Positions 49,039-57,690 of a stretch of DNA of 64,000 nt are shown here, piece by piece. Under the pieces are notes generated by a model. The model made no database searches. It saw only the letters and a list, made by a program, of their open reading frames with translations, and had not been told where the DNA came from. The stretch is from NCBI RefSeq assembly GCF_003012935.1, contig NZ_PUDR01000010.1, positions 62,001-126,000 of the forward strand. Direction: 5' to 3'. A program made the position numbers and the translations under genes. This DNA is from Pannonibacter carbonis. Its GTDB lineage: Bacteria > Pseudomonadota > Alphaproteobacteria > Rhizobiales > Stappiaceae. Every line of letters begins with the position of its first letter. The first letter of the stretch is position 1.

Positions 49039-50415
49039 ATGAAGGTCGTTATTTGCGGGGCAGGGCAGGTCGGTTACGGCATTGCGGAGCGTCTGGCGGC
49101 TGAGCAGAACGATGTCTCGGTGATCGATTCCTCGCCCAAGCTCGTCAACGCCATCAGTGACCAGCTCGATGTGCGCGGCTTTGTCGGCAACGGTGCCCAT
49201 CCGGACGTGCTGGCGCAGGCCGGTGCCGACCAGGCCGACATGATCATCGCCGTCACTCTCTATGACGAGGTGAACATGGTCGCCTGCCAGGTGGCCCATT
49301 CCCTGTTCAACGTGCCGACCAAGGTCGCCCGCGTGCGCGCCCAGAGCTACCTGCAGGGCCGCTGGAGCAACCTGTTCGCCCGTGAGCATCTGCCGATCGA
49401 CGTCATCATCTCGCCGGAAATCGAGGTGGGGGACATGGTGCTGCGCCGTCTGGCCCTGCCGGGCGCTGCGGAAACCGTGCGTTTCGCCGATGACCAGGTG
49501 GTTATGGTGGGCATCGTCTGCCAGGAAGACTGCCCCGTGGTCGATACACCTCTGCAGCAACTTACCGACCTGTTCCCGGACCTTGGCGCGGTCGTTGTCG
49601 GCGTGTTTCGTAGCGGCAAGTTGTTCGTTCCCAAGAGTTCCGACCAGCTTCTCGTCGATGACCTTGCCTATGTGGTCGCCCGGCGCGATCAGGTGCGCCG
49701 GACCCTTGGTATTTTCGGGCACGAGGAGCCTGAGGCCAATCGTGTCGTCATCGCCGGCGGCGGCAACATCGGCCTTTATGTTGCCAAGGCGCTGGAACAG
49801 CGACAGTCGAAGACACGCATCAAGGTGATCGAATCCTCGCGTGAACGGGCAGTCGGCATCGCCAACGAGCTGAAGCGTTCGGTCATCCTGCATGGCTCGG
49901 CCCTTGACCAGGCCATCCTCGAGGAAGCCGACGTTTCGGCCGCCGATACAATGGTGGCCCTGACCAATGATGACGAGGTCAACATCCTGTCCTGCGTCAT
50001 GGCTAAAAAGATGGGCTGCCGGCGCAATCTGTCGCTGCTCAACAACCCGAGCTATCCGGCCTTTGCCAATGCGCTCGGAATTGATGCCTATATCAGCCCG
50101 CGCACGGTCACGATCTCGCGCATCCTGCAGCATGTCCGGCGCGGCCGTATTCGCGGCGTGCATTCACTGCAGAATGGTGCGGCTGAGGTGATCGAGGCCG
50201 AGGCGCTTGAGACCTCGCCGCTGGTCGGCCGGCCGTTGCGCGACATCGACCTTCCGGACGGGATCAGGATCGGTGCGGTGTTCCGCGCCGGCAAGGTGCT
50301 GATGCCGAATGGCGGGATGCAGATCCAGGCGCGCGACCGGATCGTCATCTTTGCCATGGCCAATCGCGTGCGCCAGGTCGAACAGATGTTCCGCGTCAGC
50401 CTCGAGTTTTTCTGA
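49039..50415 (+). CDS. trkA: Trk potassium uptake regulator TrkA
   Basis: 458 residues, the full duplicated form. Two NAD-binding RCK-N domains are seen: VIGAGQVG-type CGAGQVGYGIAERLA at the start and VIAGGGNIGLYVAKAL at about 235, each followed by an RCK-C part. TrkA binds the cytoplasmic side of the TrkH/TrkG channel and gates potassium uptake. The partner channel gene is not in the window. The ntrX-trkA adjacency is conserved in alphaproteobacteria. Confidence 0.96.
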   Translation: MKVVICGAGQVGYGIAERLAAEQNDVSVIDSSPKLVNAISDQLDVRGFVGNGAHPDVLAQAGADQADMIIAVTLYDEVNMVACQVAHSLFNVPTKVARVRAQSYLQGRWSNLFAREHLPIDVIISPEIEVGDMVLRRLALPGAAETVRFADDQVVMVGIVCQEDCPVVDTPLQQLTDLFPDLGAVVVGVFRSGKLFVPKSSDQLLVDDLAYVVARRDQVRRTLGIFGHEEPEANRVVIAGGGNIGLYVAKALEQRQSKTRIKVIESSRERAVGIANELKRSVILHGSALDQAILEEADVSAADTMVALTNDDEVNILSCVMAKKMGCRRNLSLLNNPSYPAFANALGIDAYISPRTVTISRILQHVRRGRIRGVHSLQNGAAEVIEAEALETSPLVGRPLRDIDLPDGIRIGAVFRAGKVLMPNGGMQIQARDRIVIFAMANRVRQVEQMFRVSLEFF

Positions 50416-50458
50416 GCCGCAAGGCTCGCCCCTTTCAGAGTGTTTCAGGGACAAGATC

Positions 50459-51325
50459 ATGAGCCGAATTGCTTATGTGAACGGCGAATACGCCGCCCAC
50501 GCTTCCGCTTCAGTGCATATCGAGGACCGTGGCTATCAGTTTGCCGACGGTGTCTATGAGGTCTGCGAGGTCTGGCAGGGCAATCTGGTCGATGGCCCGC
50601 GCCATCTGGACCGCCTTGAGCGGTCCTTGCGGGAATTGCGCATCGCCATGCCGATGTCGCGACGCGCGCTGACCTTTGTCATGAAGGAAGTGATCCGGCG
50701 CAACCGGGTCCGTCATGGCCTTGTCTACATGCAGGTGACCCGCGGTGTGGCCCGGCGCGATCACTTCTTCCCGGCCGATGATGTCGCGCCATCGCTTGTG
50801 ATTACATCGAAGTCGACCAACCCCCGCGCGGGCGACAAGCAGGCCGAGACCGGGATTGCTGTTGTAAGCCATCCGGAAAACCGCTGGCCGCGTGTCGACA
50901 TCAAGACTGTCGGCCTGCTCCCCAACGTATTGGCCAAGCAATACGCGCGGGAACAGGGCGCGAAGGAGGCCTGGTATGTGGATGCAACCGGTCATGTCAC
51001 CGAGGGCGGTTCGACCAATGCCTGGATCGTGACGAAGGACGGCGTATTGGTGACTCGGCCGGCCGAGAGCGGCATCCTCAAAGGGATCACCCGGGCGGTG
51101 GTGCTGGATCTGGTCGCGCGCGAGGGCATCCGCTTCGAGGAACGGGCCTTTACGCTCGATGAGGCATTCGAGGCGCGGGAGGCCTTTGTCACGGCAGCGT
51201 CCACGCTTGTGATGCCGGTTGTTCAACTGGATGGCCGGCCAATCGGCAACGGGCATCCGGGCAGCGTTGCGACCGGCTTGCGGCAGGCGTTTCACACCGC
51301 GAGCCATCTGGAAGAAATCCGCTAA
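50459..51325 (+). CDS. dat: D-amino-acid aminotransferase (fold-type IV)
   Basis: 288 residues. The PLP lysine is in DIKTVGLLPNVLAKQYA, and EGGSTNAWIVTKDGVLVTRP and GITRAVVLDL are the class-IV cofactor motifs. IEDRGYQFADGVYEV at the N-terminus is typical. It most likely interconverts D-alanine and D-glutamate with their 2-oxo acids for wall synthesis, but branched-chain transaminases share the fold. It starts 43 bases after trkA. The longer frame from 50309 overlaps trkA and was rejected. Confidence 0.9.
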   Translation: MSRIAYVNGEYAAHASASVHIEDRGYQFADGVYEVCEVWQGNLVDGPRHLDRLERSLRELRIAMPMSRRALTFVMKEVIRRNRVRHGLVYMQVTRGVARRDHFFPADDVAPSLVITSKSTNPRAGDKQAETGIAVVSHPENRWPRVDIKTVGLLPNVLAKQYAREQGAKEAWYVDATGHVTEGGSTNAWIVTKDGVLVTRPAESGILKGITRAVVLDLVAREGIRFEERAFTLDEAFEAREAFVTAASTLVMPVVQLDGRPIGNGHPGSVATGLRQAFHTASHLEEIR

Positions 51326-51496
51326 ACGTGTGAAATAGTAGTGGGGCAGCATAGCTGACTTGATATAGTCTCAAGGCGGACCCGGTGCAGCCGGGAGAGG
51401 CGGCAGCGTTTGTGTTCAAGGCCTCGCTCCCCTGCGTAAAAAAAGCAATTGCCAGATGCCCCGGCCGCATGTGGCAGATACAGGATAAGAAGACTC

Positions 51497-51754
51497 ATGG
51501 CTGAGCGTGCGCAGAATCTCCAAGACACCTTCCTCAATCATCTTCGCAAGCAGAAGATCCCGCTTACAATCTTCCTGATCAACGGTGTCAAGTTGCAGGG
51601 TGTTGTGACCTGGTTCGACAATTTCTGCGTCCTGCTGCGCCGTGACGGACATTCGCAGCTGGTCTACAAGCACGCAATTTCGACGATCATGCCCAATGGT
51701 CCGGTTCAGCTGTTCGAGCCGGGCGAAGAAGGCTCCGACAAAGCGGGCGCCTGA
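51497..51754 (+). CDS. hfq: RNA chaperone Hfq
   Basis: 85 residues from ATG 51497. The Sm1 motif is [24 protein letters not shown], and Sm2 is [13 protein letters not shown], with [14 protein letters not shown] between. The C-terminal tail is short, as in other alphaproteobacteria. Hfq pairs small RNAs with mRNAs, including those for nitrogen metabolism. hflX follows at the very next base. TATAGT at 51364-51369, about 130 bases upstream, may be a -10 box, but no good -35 box was found. Confidence 0.98.
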   Translation: MAERAQNLQDTFLNHLRKQKIPLTIFLINGVKLQGVVTWFDNFCVLLRRDGHSQLVYKHAISTIMPNGPVQLFEPGEEGSDKAGA

Positions 51755-53161
51755 TTGACGCAAACTCCCAGATCTGAGGGCCCATCGGGCGAACGCCGGC
51801 GCGGCGAGACTGCGCCGGGCGAACGTGGGCCGGACATGGACCGGCGCACGCCGATTTCCCGCACCCTCGTGATCGAGCCGATCACGGCCGACAAGACGGC
51901 ACGCGGCAGCGAGACCGATGCCTCTGCCGTCCGCACGCCGGAAGCTCGGCTCGAGGAAGCGGTTGGCCTGTGCGCGGCCATTGAACTCGAGATCGTCGAC
52001 GCCCTCATCGTCAAGATCCCCAAGCGCCGCCCGGCAACCCTGCTCGGCACAGGTAAGGTCGAGGAGATCGCGGCCCTGGTCGAGGCGCATGAGGTCGATG
52101 TGGTCGTCGTCGACCACGCGCTGACGCCGATCCAGCAACGCAACCTGGAAAAGGAGCTGAAGACCAAGGTGATCGACCGGACCGGTCTGATCCTGGAAAT
52201 CTTCGGTGATCGTGCCCGCACCAAGGAAGGCAGGCTGCAGGTCGATCTGGCCCATCTCAGCTGGCAGAAAAGCCGGCTCGTGCGCTCCTGGACCCACCTT
52301 GAACGCCAGCGCGGTGGTGTCGGCTTCATGGGCGGCCCGGGCGAAACCCAGATCGAGGCCGACCGCCGCCAGATCCAGGACAAGATCCTGCGGCTGGAGC
52401 GCGAACTGGAGCAGGTGCGCCGCACCCGCGACCTGCATCGCAAGAAGCGCAAGAAGATCCCCCAGCCCGTGGTGGCGCTCGTCGGCTACACCAATGCCGG
52501 CAAGTCGACGCTGTTCAACCGGCTGACCTCGTCCGAGGTCTTTGCCAAGGACCTGCTGTTCGCAACCCTTGACCCGACCCTGCGCCGGATCAAGTTGCCG
52601 CATGGCCGCGAGGTCATCCTCTCCGACACCGTGGGCTTCATCTCGGAACTGCCGACCCATCTGGTCGCCGCCTTCCGCGCGACGCTGGAAGAGGTACTGG
52701 AAGCCGATCTCATCCTGCATGTCCGCGACATCAGCCATCTCGACACCGAGGCGCAGGCCGTCGACGTCTCGCGGACGCTGGAGGCCCTTGGCGTCAGCCC
52801 GCAGACTGGCGCGCCCATCGTCGAGGTCTGGAACAAGATCGACTGCCTGGACGGTGAGCGGCGCGACAAGCTCCTCGCCGCCAATGGCCCTGAGGGCGCC
52901 ATCGCCCTGTCAGCCCTCACCGGCGACGGTGTCGACGCCTTGCTGGAGCGGATCGAGAATTTCGTTGCCCTTGGCGATGACCGGTTCGATCTCGTTCTGC
53001 CCGTCACCGACGGTCACCTGCTGGCCGGCCTCTACCAGATCTCCGAGGTTCTGGCGCGCGAGGACGGGGACGAGGGCATCGAGCTGACCGTCCGCGTCTC
53101 CGACAAGCAGCGCGGCAACTTCCGAGCGCGCTATGGCGCGTTCATTGAAGGGGCGGATTAG
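51755..53161 (+). CDS. hflX: Ribosome-associated GTPase HflX
   Basis: 468 residues from TTG 51755, which lies immediately after the hfq TGA and would be coupled. ATG 51836 is a possible alternative, giving 441 residues. HflX splits stalled ribosomes under stress. N-terminal HflX domain: LLGTGKVEEIAALVEAH and VVVDHALTPIQQRNLEKEL. A coiled linker GGPGETQIEADRRQI follows, then the G domain with GYTNAGKSTLFN (P-loop), DTVGFISELPTHLV and NKID. The first 27 residues are low-complexity and not conserved. Confidence 0.95.
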   Translation: MTQTPRSEGPSGERRRGETAPGERGPDMDRRTPISRTLVIEPITADKTARGSETDASAVRTPEARLEEAVGLCAAIELEIVDALIVKIPKRRPATLLGTGKVEEIAALVEAHEVDVVVVDHALTPIQQRNLEKELKTKVIDRTGLILEIFGDRARTKEGRLQVDLAHLSWQKSRLVRSWTHLERQRGGVGFMGGPGETQIEADRRQIQDKILRLERELEQVRRTRDLHRKKRKKIPQPVVALVGYTNAGKSTLFNRLTSSEVFAKDLLFATLDPTLRRIKLPHGREVILSDTVGFISELPTHLVAAFRATLEEVLEADLILHVRDISHLDTEAQAVDVSRTLEALGVSPQTGAPIVEVWNKIDCLDGERRDKLLAANGPEGAIALSALTGDGVDALLERIENFVALGDDRFDLVLPVTDGHLLAGLYQISEVLAREDGDEGIELTVRVSDKQRGNFRARYGAFIEGAD

Positions 53162-53186
53162 TCAAGCGTCACGGCAGCCCGTACAT

Positions 53187-53450
53187 TTATTGTTGTGACT
53201 TGACCTTCCGTGCCATTAAGTACCAACCAATCAAGCTAATCGGAAAATATGTAGCGACTACAACCGCAAAGAATAAATAATCTGCTTTCCAAATCAGCGA
53301 AAATGAGATTGCGCAAAAGATAGCCGTCGACAGTGCAGCGAAAACTATTGCTGAACCTAATTCTTTTTCATTTGCTCGGATCCAATTTTGAATAACTGGG
53401 TCTAATTCCGCGGCAACTCGGCCATTCACTTCCCCTTCGCCGCCTGCCAC
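53187..53450 (-). CDS. Small AT-rich membrane protein of unknown function
   Basis: 87 residues from GTG 53450 (GTG 53429 is also possible), starting inside the end of mazG and so likely coupled to it. A soluble N-terminal part (AAELDPVIQNWIRANEKELG) precedes two hydrophobic helices (SAIVFAALSTAIFCAISFSLI and LFFAVVVATYFPISLIGWYLM) and a basic tail. The bases are visibly richer in A and T than any neighbour. Not recognised. Convergent with hflX, whose stop is 25 bases away. Confidence 0.6.
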   Translation of the reverse strand: MAGGEGEVNGRVAAELDPVIQNWIRANEKELGSAIVFAALSTAIFCAISFSLIWKADYLFFAVVVATYFPISLIGWYLMARKVKSQQ

Positions 53451-54265
53451 ACCGCTTCCATCTCATCGAGCGTCATGTCCTCCAGCGCAACGCCGCGGCG
53501 GGTGGCTTCGACCTCGATGGCGGCAAAGCGGCGGCGGAACTTGGCATTGGTCCGCTTCAGCGCGTCCTCCGGTTCCACTTCCAGATGACGGGCAAGGTTC
53601 GCCAGCGCAAACAGCACGTCGCCCATCTCGTCCTTGATTGCATCCGGCACGTTTCCGGTGACAGCCGGCGCCGTGTGGTCCTTCAGCTCGGCTTCCAGCT
53701 CGTCCAGCTCCTCGCGGATCTTGGCGATCACGGGCGCGAAGCTGTCCCAGTCGAAGCCGACGCGGGCGGCCCGCCGCTGGATTTTTTCAGCTTCCATAAG
53801 GGCAGGGAAGGCGGAGGACACCGCATCGAGATAGCCAGGTTCCGTATCGGCCATTCCAAGGGCCGCGCGGCGCTCCTTGCGCTCGGCCTTTTCCTCGGCC
53901 TTGATCCGGTCCCACATGCCCTTGGCCATGCCGGAGGTGCGGGCGCTCTCATCGCCGAAGACATGCGGATGCCGGCGGATCATCTTCTTCGTGATCGCTT
54001 CCACCACGTCGGGGAAGCTGAACGCGCCCTGTTCCTCCGCCATGCGGGAATGGTAGACCACCTGCAACAGCAGATCGCCCAGTTCCTCGCGCAGGTCATC
54101 GAGATCATCGCGGCTGATCGCCTCGGCGACCTCATAGGCTTCCTCGACCGTGTAGGGGGCGATGGTGGAGAAATCCTGTTCCAGGTCCCAGGGGCAGCCC
54201 GTAACCGGGGTGCGCAGCGCTGCCATGATGTCGATCAGAACGGAAATGTCGCGGCCGGGCTTCAT
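53426..54265 (-). CDS. mazG: Nucleoside triphosphate pyrophosphohydrolase MazG
   Basis: 279 residues. MazG hydrolyses nucleoside triphosphates and is linked to limiting ppGpp and damaged nucleotides. Two MazG domains are present: the first has CPWDLEQDFSTIAPYTVEEAYEV and the EELGDLLLQVVYHSRMAEE metal site (E-E-x-D pattern), and the second has EEVEADELEAEL-like LDELEAELKD and DEMGDVLFALANLARHL. GAGGA precedes ATG 54265 by about seven bases. The hflX-mazG pairing is conserved, though here they converge. Confidence 0.95.
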   Translation of the reverse strand: MKPGRDISVLIDIMAALRTPVTGCPWDLEQDFSTIAPYTVEEAYEVAEAISRDDLDDLREELGDLLLQVVYHSRMAEEQGAFSFPDVVEAITKKMIRRHPHVFGDESARTSGMAKGMWDRIKAEEKAERKERRAALGMADTEPGYLDAVSSAFPALMEAEKIQRRAARVGFDWDSFAPVIAKIREELDELEAELKDHTAPAVTGNVPDAIKDEMGDVLFALANLARHLEVEPEDALKRTNAKFRRRFAAIEVEATRRGVALEDMTLDEMEAVWQAAKGK

Positions 54266-54296
54266 GGCGGTCCTCGCTGGGCAGATAAGACGGAAT

Positions 54297-54333
54297 CACC
54301 TGGCCGGGAGCCTACAGGCTTCCCGGCCAGGTG
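54297..54333 (-). terminator. Strong hairpin at the end of the ABC importer operon
   Basis: CACCTGGCCGGGA (54297-54309) and TCCCGGCCAGGTG (54321-54333) pair perfectly, and the inner GCC-TACA-GGC extends the stem with one bulge. It lies 21 bases after the stop of the permease gene on the minus strand, before mazG. No T-run follows, so termination is likely but not certain. Confidence 0.6.
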
Positions 54334-54353
54334 CCTATGCCGGTTCGGCCCGT

Positions 54354-55499
54354 TCAGCCGCGCTGCGAGGGATGCCAGAACGTGGCGATGCGCTCGATCA
54401 GGGCAACGGCCGCATAGAACAGCGACCCGGCGAGCGCGGCGACCGCGATCTCGGCCCACACCATGTCGAGGTTCATGCGCCCCACTTCGGTGGAGATGCG
54501 GAACCCCATGCCGACGATTGGCGTGCCGAAGAACTCGGCCACGATGGCGCCGATCATGGCGAGGGTGGAGTTGATCTTCAGCGCGTTGAAGATGAAGGGC
54601 AGGGCCATCGGCAGGCGCAGCTTGATGAGCGTCTGCCAGTAGGAGGCTGCGTAGGTGCGCATCAGGTCCTTCTGCATGGCGTCAGCTGCGGCAAGCCCTG
54701 CCACCGTGTTCACCAGCATCGGGAAGAAGGTCATGATGATGACGACCGCCGCCTTGGACGGCCAGTCGAAGCCGAACCACATCACCATGATCGGGGCGAC
54801 GCCGATGATCGGCAGGGCCGAGACCAGGTTGCCGATGGGCAGCAGGCCCCGGCGCAGGAACGGCACCCGGTCGATCAGGATGGCCACCACAAAGGCGCTG
54901 CCACAGCCTATGGCATAACCGGCGAGCACCGCCTTCAGGAAGGTCTGCTGGAAGTCGGCCCAGAGCACCGGCACCGAGCTGACCAGCCGCGTGCCGATGG
55001 CACCGGGGGAGGGCAGCAGCACCTGCGGGATGCCGGCACCGACCACGACCAGTTGCCACAGCACCAGCAATGTGATGCCGAAGATCAGCGGGATCGCAAG
55101 GTTGACCAGCTTTTGGGCGAAGGGCGACAGGCCCCGCCAATGCGCCATTCGCTCCACGAACAGCCAGCTCGCGAACCAGGTGGCAATGGTGAGAAACCAG
55201 AACCCCGGAGCTGCCAGTCCCTGATGGTTGCCGACTGTCTCGACCAGAAACCAGGCCGACAGGATCGTGACGAGGCCGATGATGACATCACCGAGGCGAT
55301 GCCGGGCAAAGCCGAGGCTGTAGCGCACGCCAAGAATGGCGAGCACCGTGACGACGATGGACAGGCGCGGCAAATCGAGCGAGCCAAGGTCGGGCTGAAA
55401 GGCCGTGCCGGTGAGGCCGAGCACGGCGAAGACCAGCACCCCGATGGCAAGGCGCGCGGGCGTGTCGAACCGGGGACGGCTGGTGGCGATCGAGCTCAT
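54354..55499 (-). CDS. ABC importer permease with extra N-terminal membrane helices
   Basis: 381 residues. The last 250 form a SsuC/TauC-type permease: LLVLWQLVVVGAGIPQVLLPSPGAI, a GCGSAFVVAILIDRVPFLRR loop and the ATPase-coupling motif MRTYAASYWQTLIKLRLPMALPF (EAA-type). The first 130 residues hold four further hydrophobic segments that ordinary permeases of this family lack. The start ATG overlaps the stop of the other permease gene (ATGA). Substrate is inferred from context to be a pyrimidine, hydantoin or related compound. Confidence 0.88.
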   Translation of the reverse strand: MSSIATSRPRFDTPARLAIGVLVFAVLGLTGTAFQPDLGSLDLPRLSIVVTVLAILGVRYSLGFARHRLGDVIIGLVTILSAWFLVETVGNHQGLAAPGFWFLTIATWFASWLFVERMAHWRGLSPFAQKLVNLAIPLIFGITLLVLWQLVVVGAGIPQVLLPSPGAIGTRLVSSVPVLWADFQQTFLKAVLAGYAIGCGSAFVVAILIDRVPFLRRGLLPIGNLVSALPIIGVAPIMVMWFGFDWPSKAAVVIIMTFFPMLVNTVAGLAAADAMQKDLMRTYAASYWQTLIKLRLPMALPFIFNALKINSTLAMIGAIVAEFFGTPIVGMGFRISTEVGRMNLDMVWAEIAVAALAGSLFYAAVALIERIATFWHPSQRG

Positions 55500-56413
55500 C
55501 GGTTCATCCCCATTTTCGCAAGCGTTGCCTTTTCCAGCAGGCCGATCAGCGCCACCAGACTGCCGGCGACCACCGATGCGAGGACCAGCGCCGACCAGAT
55601 CTGAACCGTCTGGCCGTAGTAGGAGCCGGCGAGAAGGCGAGCGCCAAGACCGGCGACAGCCCCTGTCGGCAGCTCACCGACGATGGCACCGACGAGGCTG
55701 GCAGCAATGCCGACTTTCATCGAGGCAAACAGATAAGGCACCGCATAGGGCAGCCGCAGCTTCCAGAAAGTCTCGGCCTCGCTGGCGCTGTAGGTGCGCA
55801 TCAGATCGATGTGAATGAGCTCCGGTGAGCGTAGCCCTTTCACCATGCCAACTGTGACGGGAAAGAACGACAGATAGGTCGAGATCATAGCCTTCGGCAT
55901 GAGGCCGGAAATGCCAATGGCGTTCAGCACGACGATGATCATTGGCGCGATGGCCAGGATCGGTATGGTTTGCGACGAGATCACCCAGGGCATCAGCGAC
56001 TTGTCCAGCACCCGCGAATGCACCACTAGGATTGCAAGACCGATCCCCAGCAGCGTGCCCATGACGAAGCCGGTCAGAGTCGAGGAGAGGGTGATGCCGG
56101 TGTGATAGATCAGGCTGCGGTTGGAGGTGACCTTCTTGTTGACGGTCGTGTCCCAGATCTCGATCGCCACCTGATGCGGCGAGGGCAGGACCGGCCGCTC
56201 CTGCGCCAGCGTATCGGCGACCATCTGCGAAAACGGTACATCCGTCTGCCCGGCGCGGGCATAGATGTCGCGCTGGAATGGGGCGTTGAGGGCCACGGTC
56301 GCCACATACCAGATGGCGATGAGCCCGAGCACAACCACCAGCACAGGGCCGATCGTGCCGGACATAAGCCCGGCAAAGGGGGAAAGGGGGCGGACGGCGG
56401 CCTCAGTCGTCAT
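55496..56413 (-). CDS. ABC importer permease (SsuC/TauC type)
   Basis: 305 residues with six membrane helices. PHQVAIEIWDT precedes the helical part, and the coupling motif is MRTYSASEAETFWKLRLPYAVPYLF; GEMPTGA-like GELPTGAVAGLGARLL follows. Both permeases share the same layout and would form a heterodimer. Overlaps the ATPase gene by 11 bases upstream and the second permease by four. No binding protein is found in the window. Confidence 0.9.
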   Translation of the reverse strand: MTTEAAVRPLSPFAGLMSGTIGPVLVVVLGLIAIWYVATVALNAPFQRDIYARAGQTDVPFSQMVADTLAQERPVLPSPHQVAIEIWDTTVNKKVTSNRSLIYHTGITLSSTLTGFVMGTLLGIGLAILVVHSRVLDKSLMPWVISSQTIPILAIAPMIIVVLNAIGISGLMPKAMISTYLSFFPVTVGMVKGLRSPELIHIDLMRTYSASEAETFWKLRLPYAVPYLFASMKVGIAASLVGAIVGELPTGAVAGLGARLLAGSYYGQTVQIWSALVLASVVAGSLVALIGLLEKATLAKMGMNR

Positions 56414-57221
56414 AGCTGTGCCCTGCCTTCAGCCCCTCGCGAACGCGGTGGGCGATCTTCAGGAACTCCGGCGTCTCGCGGATATCGAGCGTGCGCTGGC
56501 GGGGCAGGTCGCTTTCGATCACGTCATAGATGCGGCCCGGACGCGGGCAGAGCACCACGATCTTGGTAGAAAGATAGACCGCTTCCGGGATCGAGTGGGT
56601 GACGAAGACCACCGTCTTGTTGGTCTTGGCCCAGAGCTGGTGCAACTGGTCATTCAGGTGATCGCGCACGATCTCGTCGAGGGCGCCGAAGGGCTCGTCC
56701 ATTAGCAGCAGCTTCGGCTCGACGGCAAGCGCGCGGGCAATGGAGGCGCGCTGCTGCATGCCGCCGGAGAGCTGCCACGGATATTTCTTCTCGAAGCCCT
56801 TGAGGTTGACCAGCTCCATGTTGCGCGCGATGCGCTCTTCACGCTCCTTCGCGTCCAGTCCCATGATCTCCAGCGGCAGGGCGACATTGCCGGCGATGGT
56901 CCGCCAGGGGTAAAGCGCGGGTGCCTGGAACACATAGCCATAGGCCCGGTTCAACCGCGCCTCTTCCGGGCTCATGCCATTGACAGCGATCTTGCCGGAA
57001 GTCGGCTGCTCCAGATCGGCGATGACCCGCAAGAGCGTGGTCTTGCCGCAGCCCGACGGACCGATGAAGGAGACAAAATCCCCCTCGTCAATCGTCAGCT
57101 CGATGTTGGACAGGGCATGCACCGGTCCGTCATTGGTCTCGAAGGTCAGGCACAGATCCTTCGCCGAAATCACCGGCTGGACGGACGCCGGCCGGTCCAC
57201 TGCTCCGCTCGTCACACTCAT
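56403..57221 (-). CDS. ABC importer ATPase (SsuB/TauB type)
   Basis: 272 residues. Walker A GPSGCGKTTLLRVI, signature LSGGMQQRASIARAL, Walker B LLLMDEPFGALDEI and the switch His in FVTHSIPEAVYLS are all present. GGGGAAC precedes ATG 57221 closely. Family members feed nitrate, sulfonate, pyrimidine or hydantoin importers. Placement next to dihydropyrimidinase favours a pyrimidine/hydantoin-type substrate. Confidence 0.93.
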   Translation of the reverse strand: MSVTSGAVDRPASVQPVISAKDLCLTFETNDGPVHALSNIELTIDEGDFVSFIGPSGCGKTTLLRVIADLEQPTSGKIAVNGMSPEEARLNRAYGYVFQAPALYPWRTIAGNVALPLEIMGLDAKEREERIARNMELVNLKGFEKKYPWQLSGGMQQRASIARALAVEPKLLLMDEPFGALDEIVRDHLNDQLHQLWAKTNKTVVFVTHSIPEAVYLSTKIVVLCPRPGRIYDVIESDLPRQRTLDIRETPEFLKIAHRVREGLKAGHSYDD

Positions 57222-57297
57222 TGTTCCCCGCTGTTGCTGCGCGTCCGCTGCCGGGTTAGTCCCGTGTCGGGCGGATGTCTCTGGATCGTCATTCCGG

Positions 57298-57681
57298 TCA
57301 GGGCAGACACCGTTTCAGCGGCCCCCAGCGCGTCCCGTCGGGCAAACTCACCTCAAAGCTGTCTCCTTGCCGCGAGAGCGTGAGGGTGATCGGCACGGTA
57401 CCTTCCTCTCCCTCTTCATGGCATTGCGCGCTGATTTCGATTGTGGCTGCGACAGCTTTCCGGTCGGCGGAAAAGGCGCAGTAGGATACGGCCGTTGCAA
57501 CGCCCTCATCATCCATCAGAAAGAAGAAGCCGTCCCCACTGGAGTTGCCTGTCGCCGCGAAATGACAGCCCGCCTCATCGCCATAACGTCCGTCAATAAC
57601 CACCGGATTGTCTGTCGCCATTGCGCTGCCGGCCGCCAGGGCCAGGAGAATGACACTTGGTAAAAGCGTAGGAATCGCCAT
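57298..57681 (-). CDS. Small secreted protein of unknown function in the catabolic operon
   Basis: 127 residues. A signal peptide (about 1-22, ending at AMA) is followed by a mature part with four cysteines (AGCHF, SYCAF, AQCHEE, KRCLP), suggesting two disulfides. VTAVSYCAF and FEVSLPDGTRWGPLKRCLP are the most ordered stretches. Not recognised. The ribosome site GAGGG overlaps the stop codon of the dihydropyrimidinase gene nine bases upstream, which indicates coupled expression. It is not an obvious ABC binding protein: it is too small. Confidence 0.68.
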   Translation of the reverse strand: MAIPTLLPSVILLALAAGSAMATDNPVVIDGRYGDEAGCHFAATGNSSGDGFFFLMDDEGVATAVSYCAFSADRKAVAATIEISAQCHEEGEEGTVPITLTLSRQGDSFEVSLPDGTRWGPLKRCLP

Positions 57682-57690
57682 GGTTGACCC

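Noticed and set aside
51449-51496. Sixteen-codon upstream extension of hfq
   Set aside because: ATG 51497 gives the conserved Hfq start ([14 protein letters not shown]).
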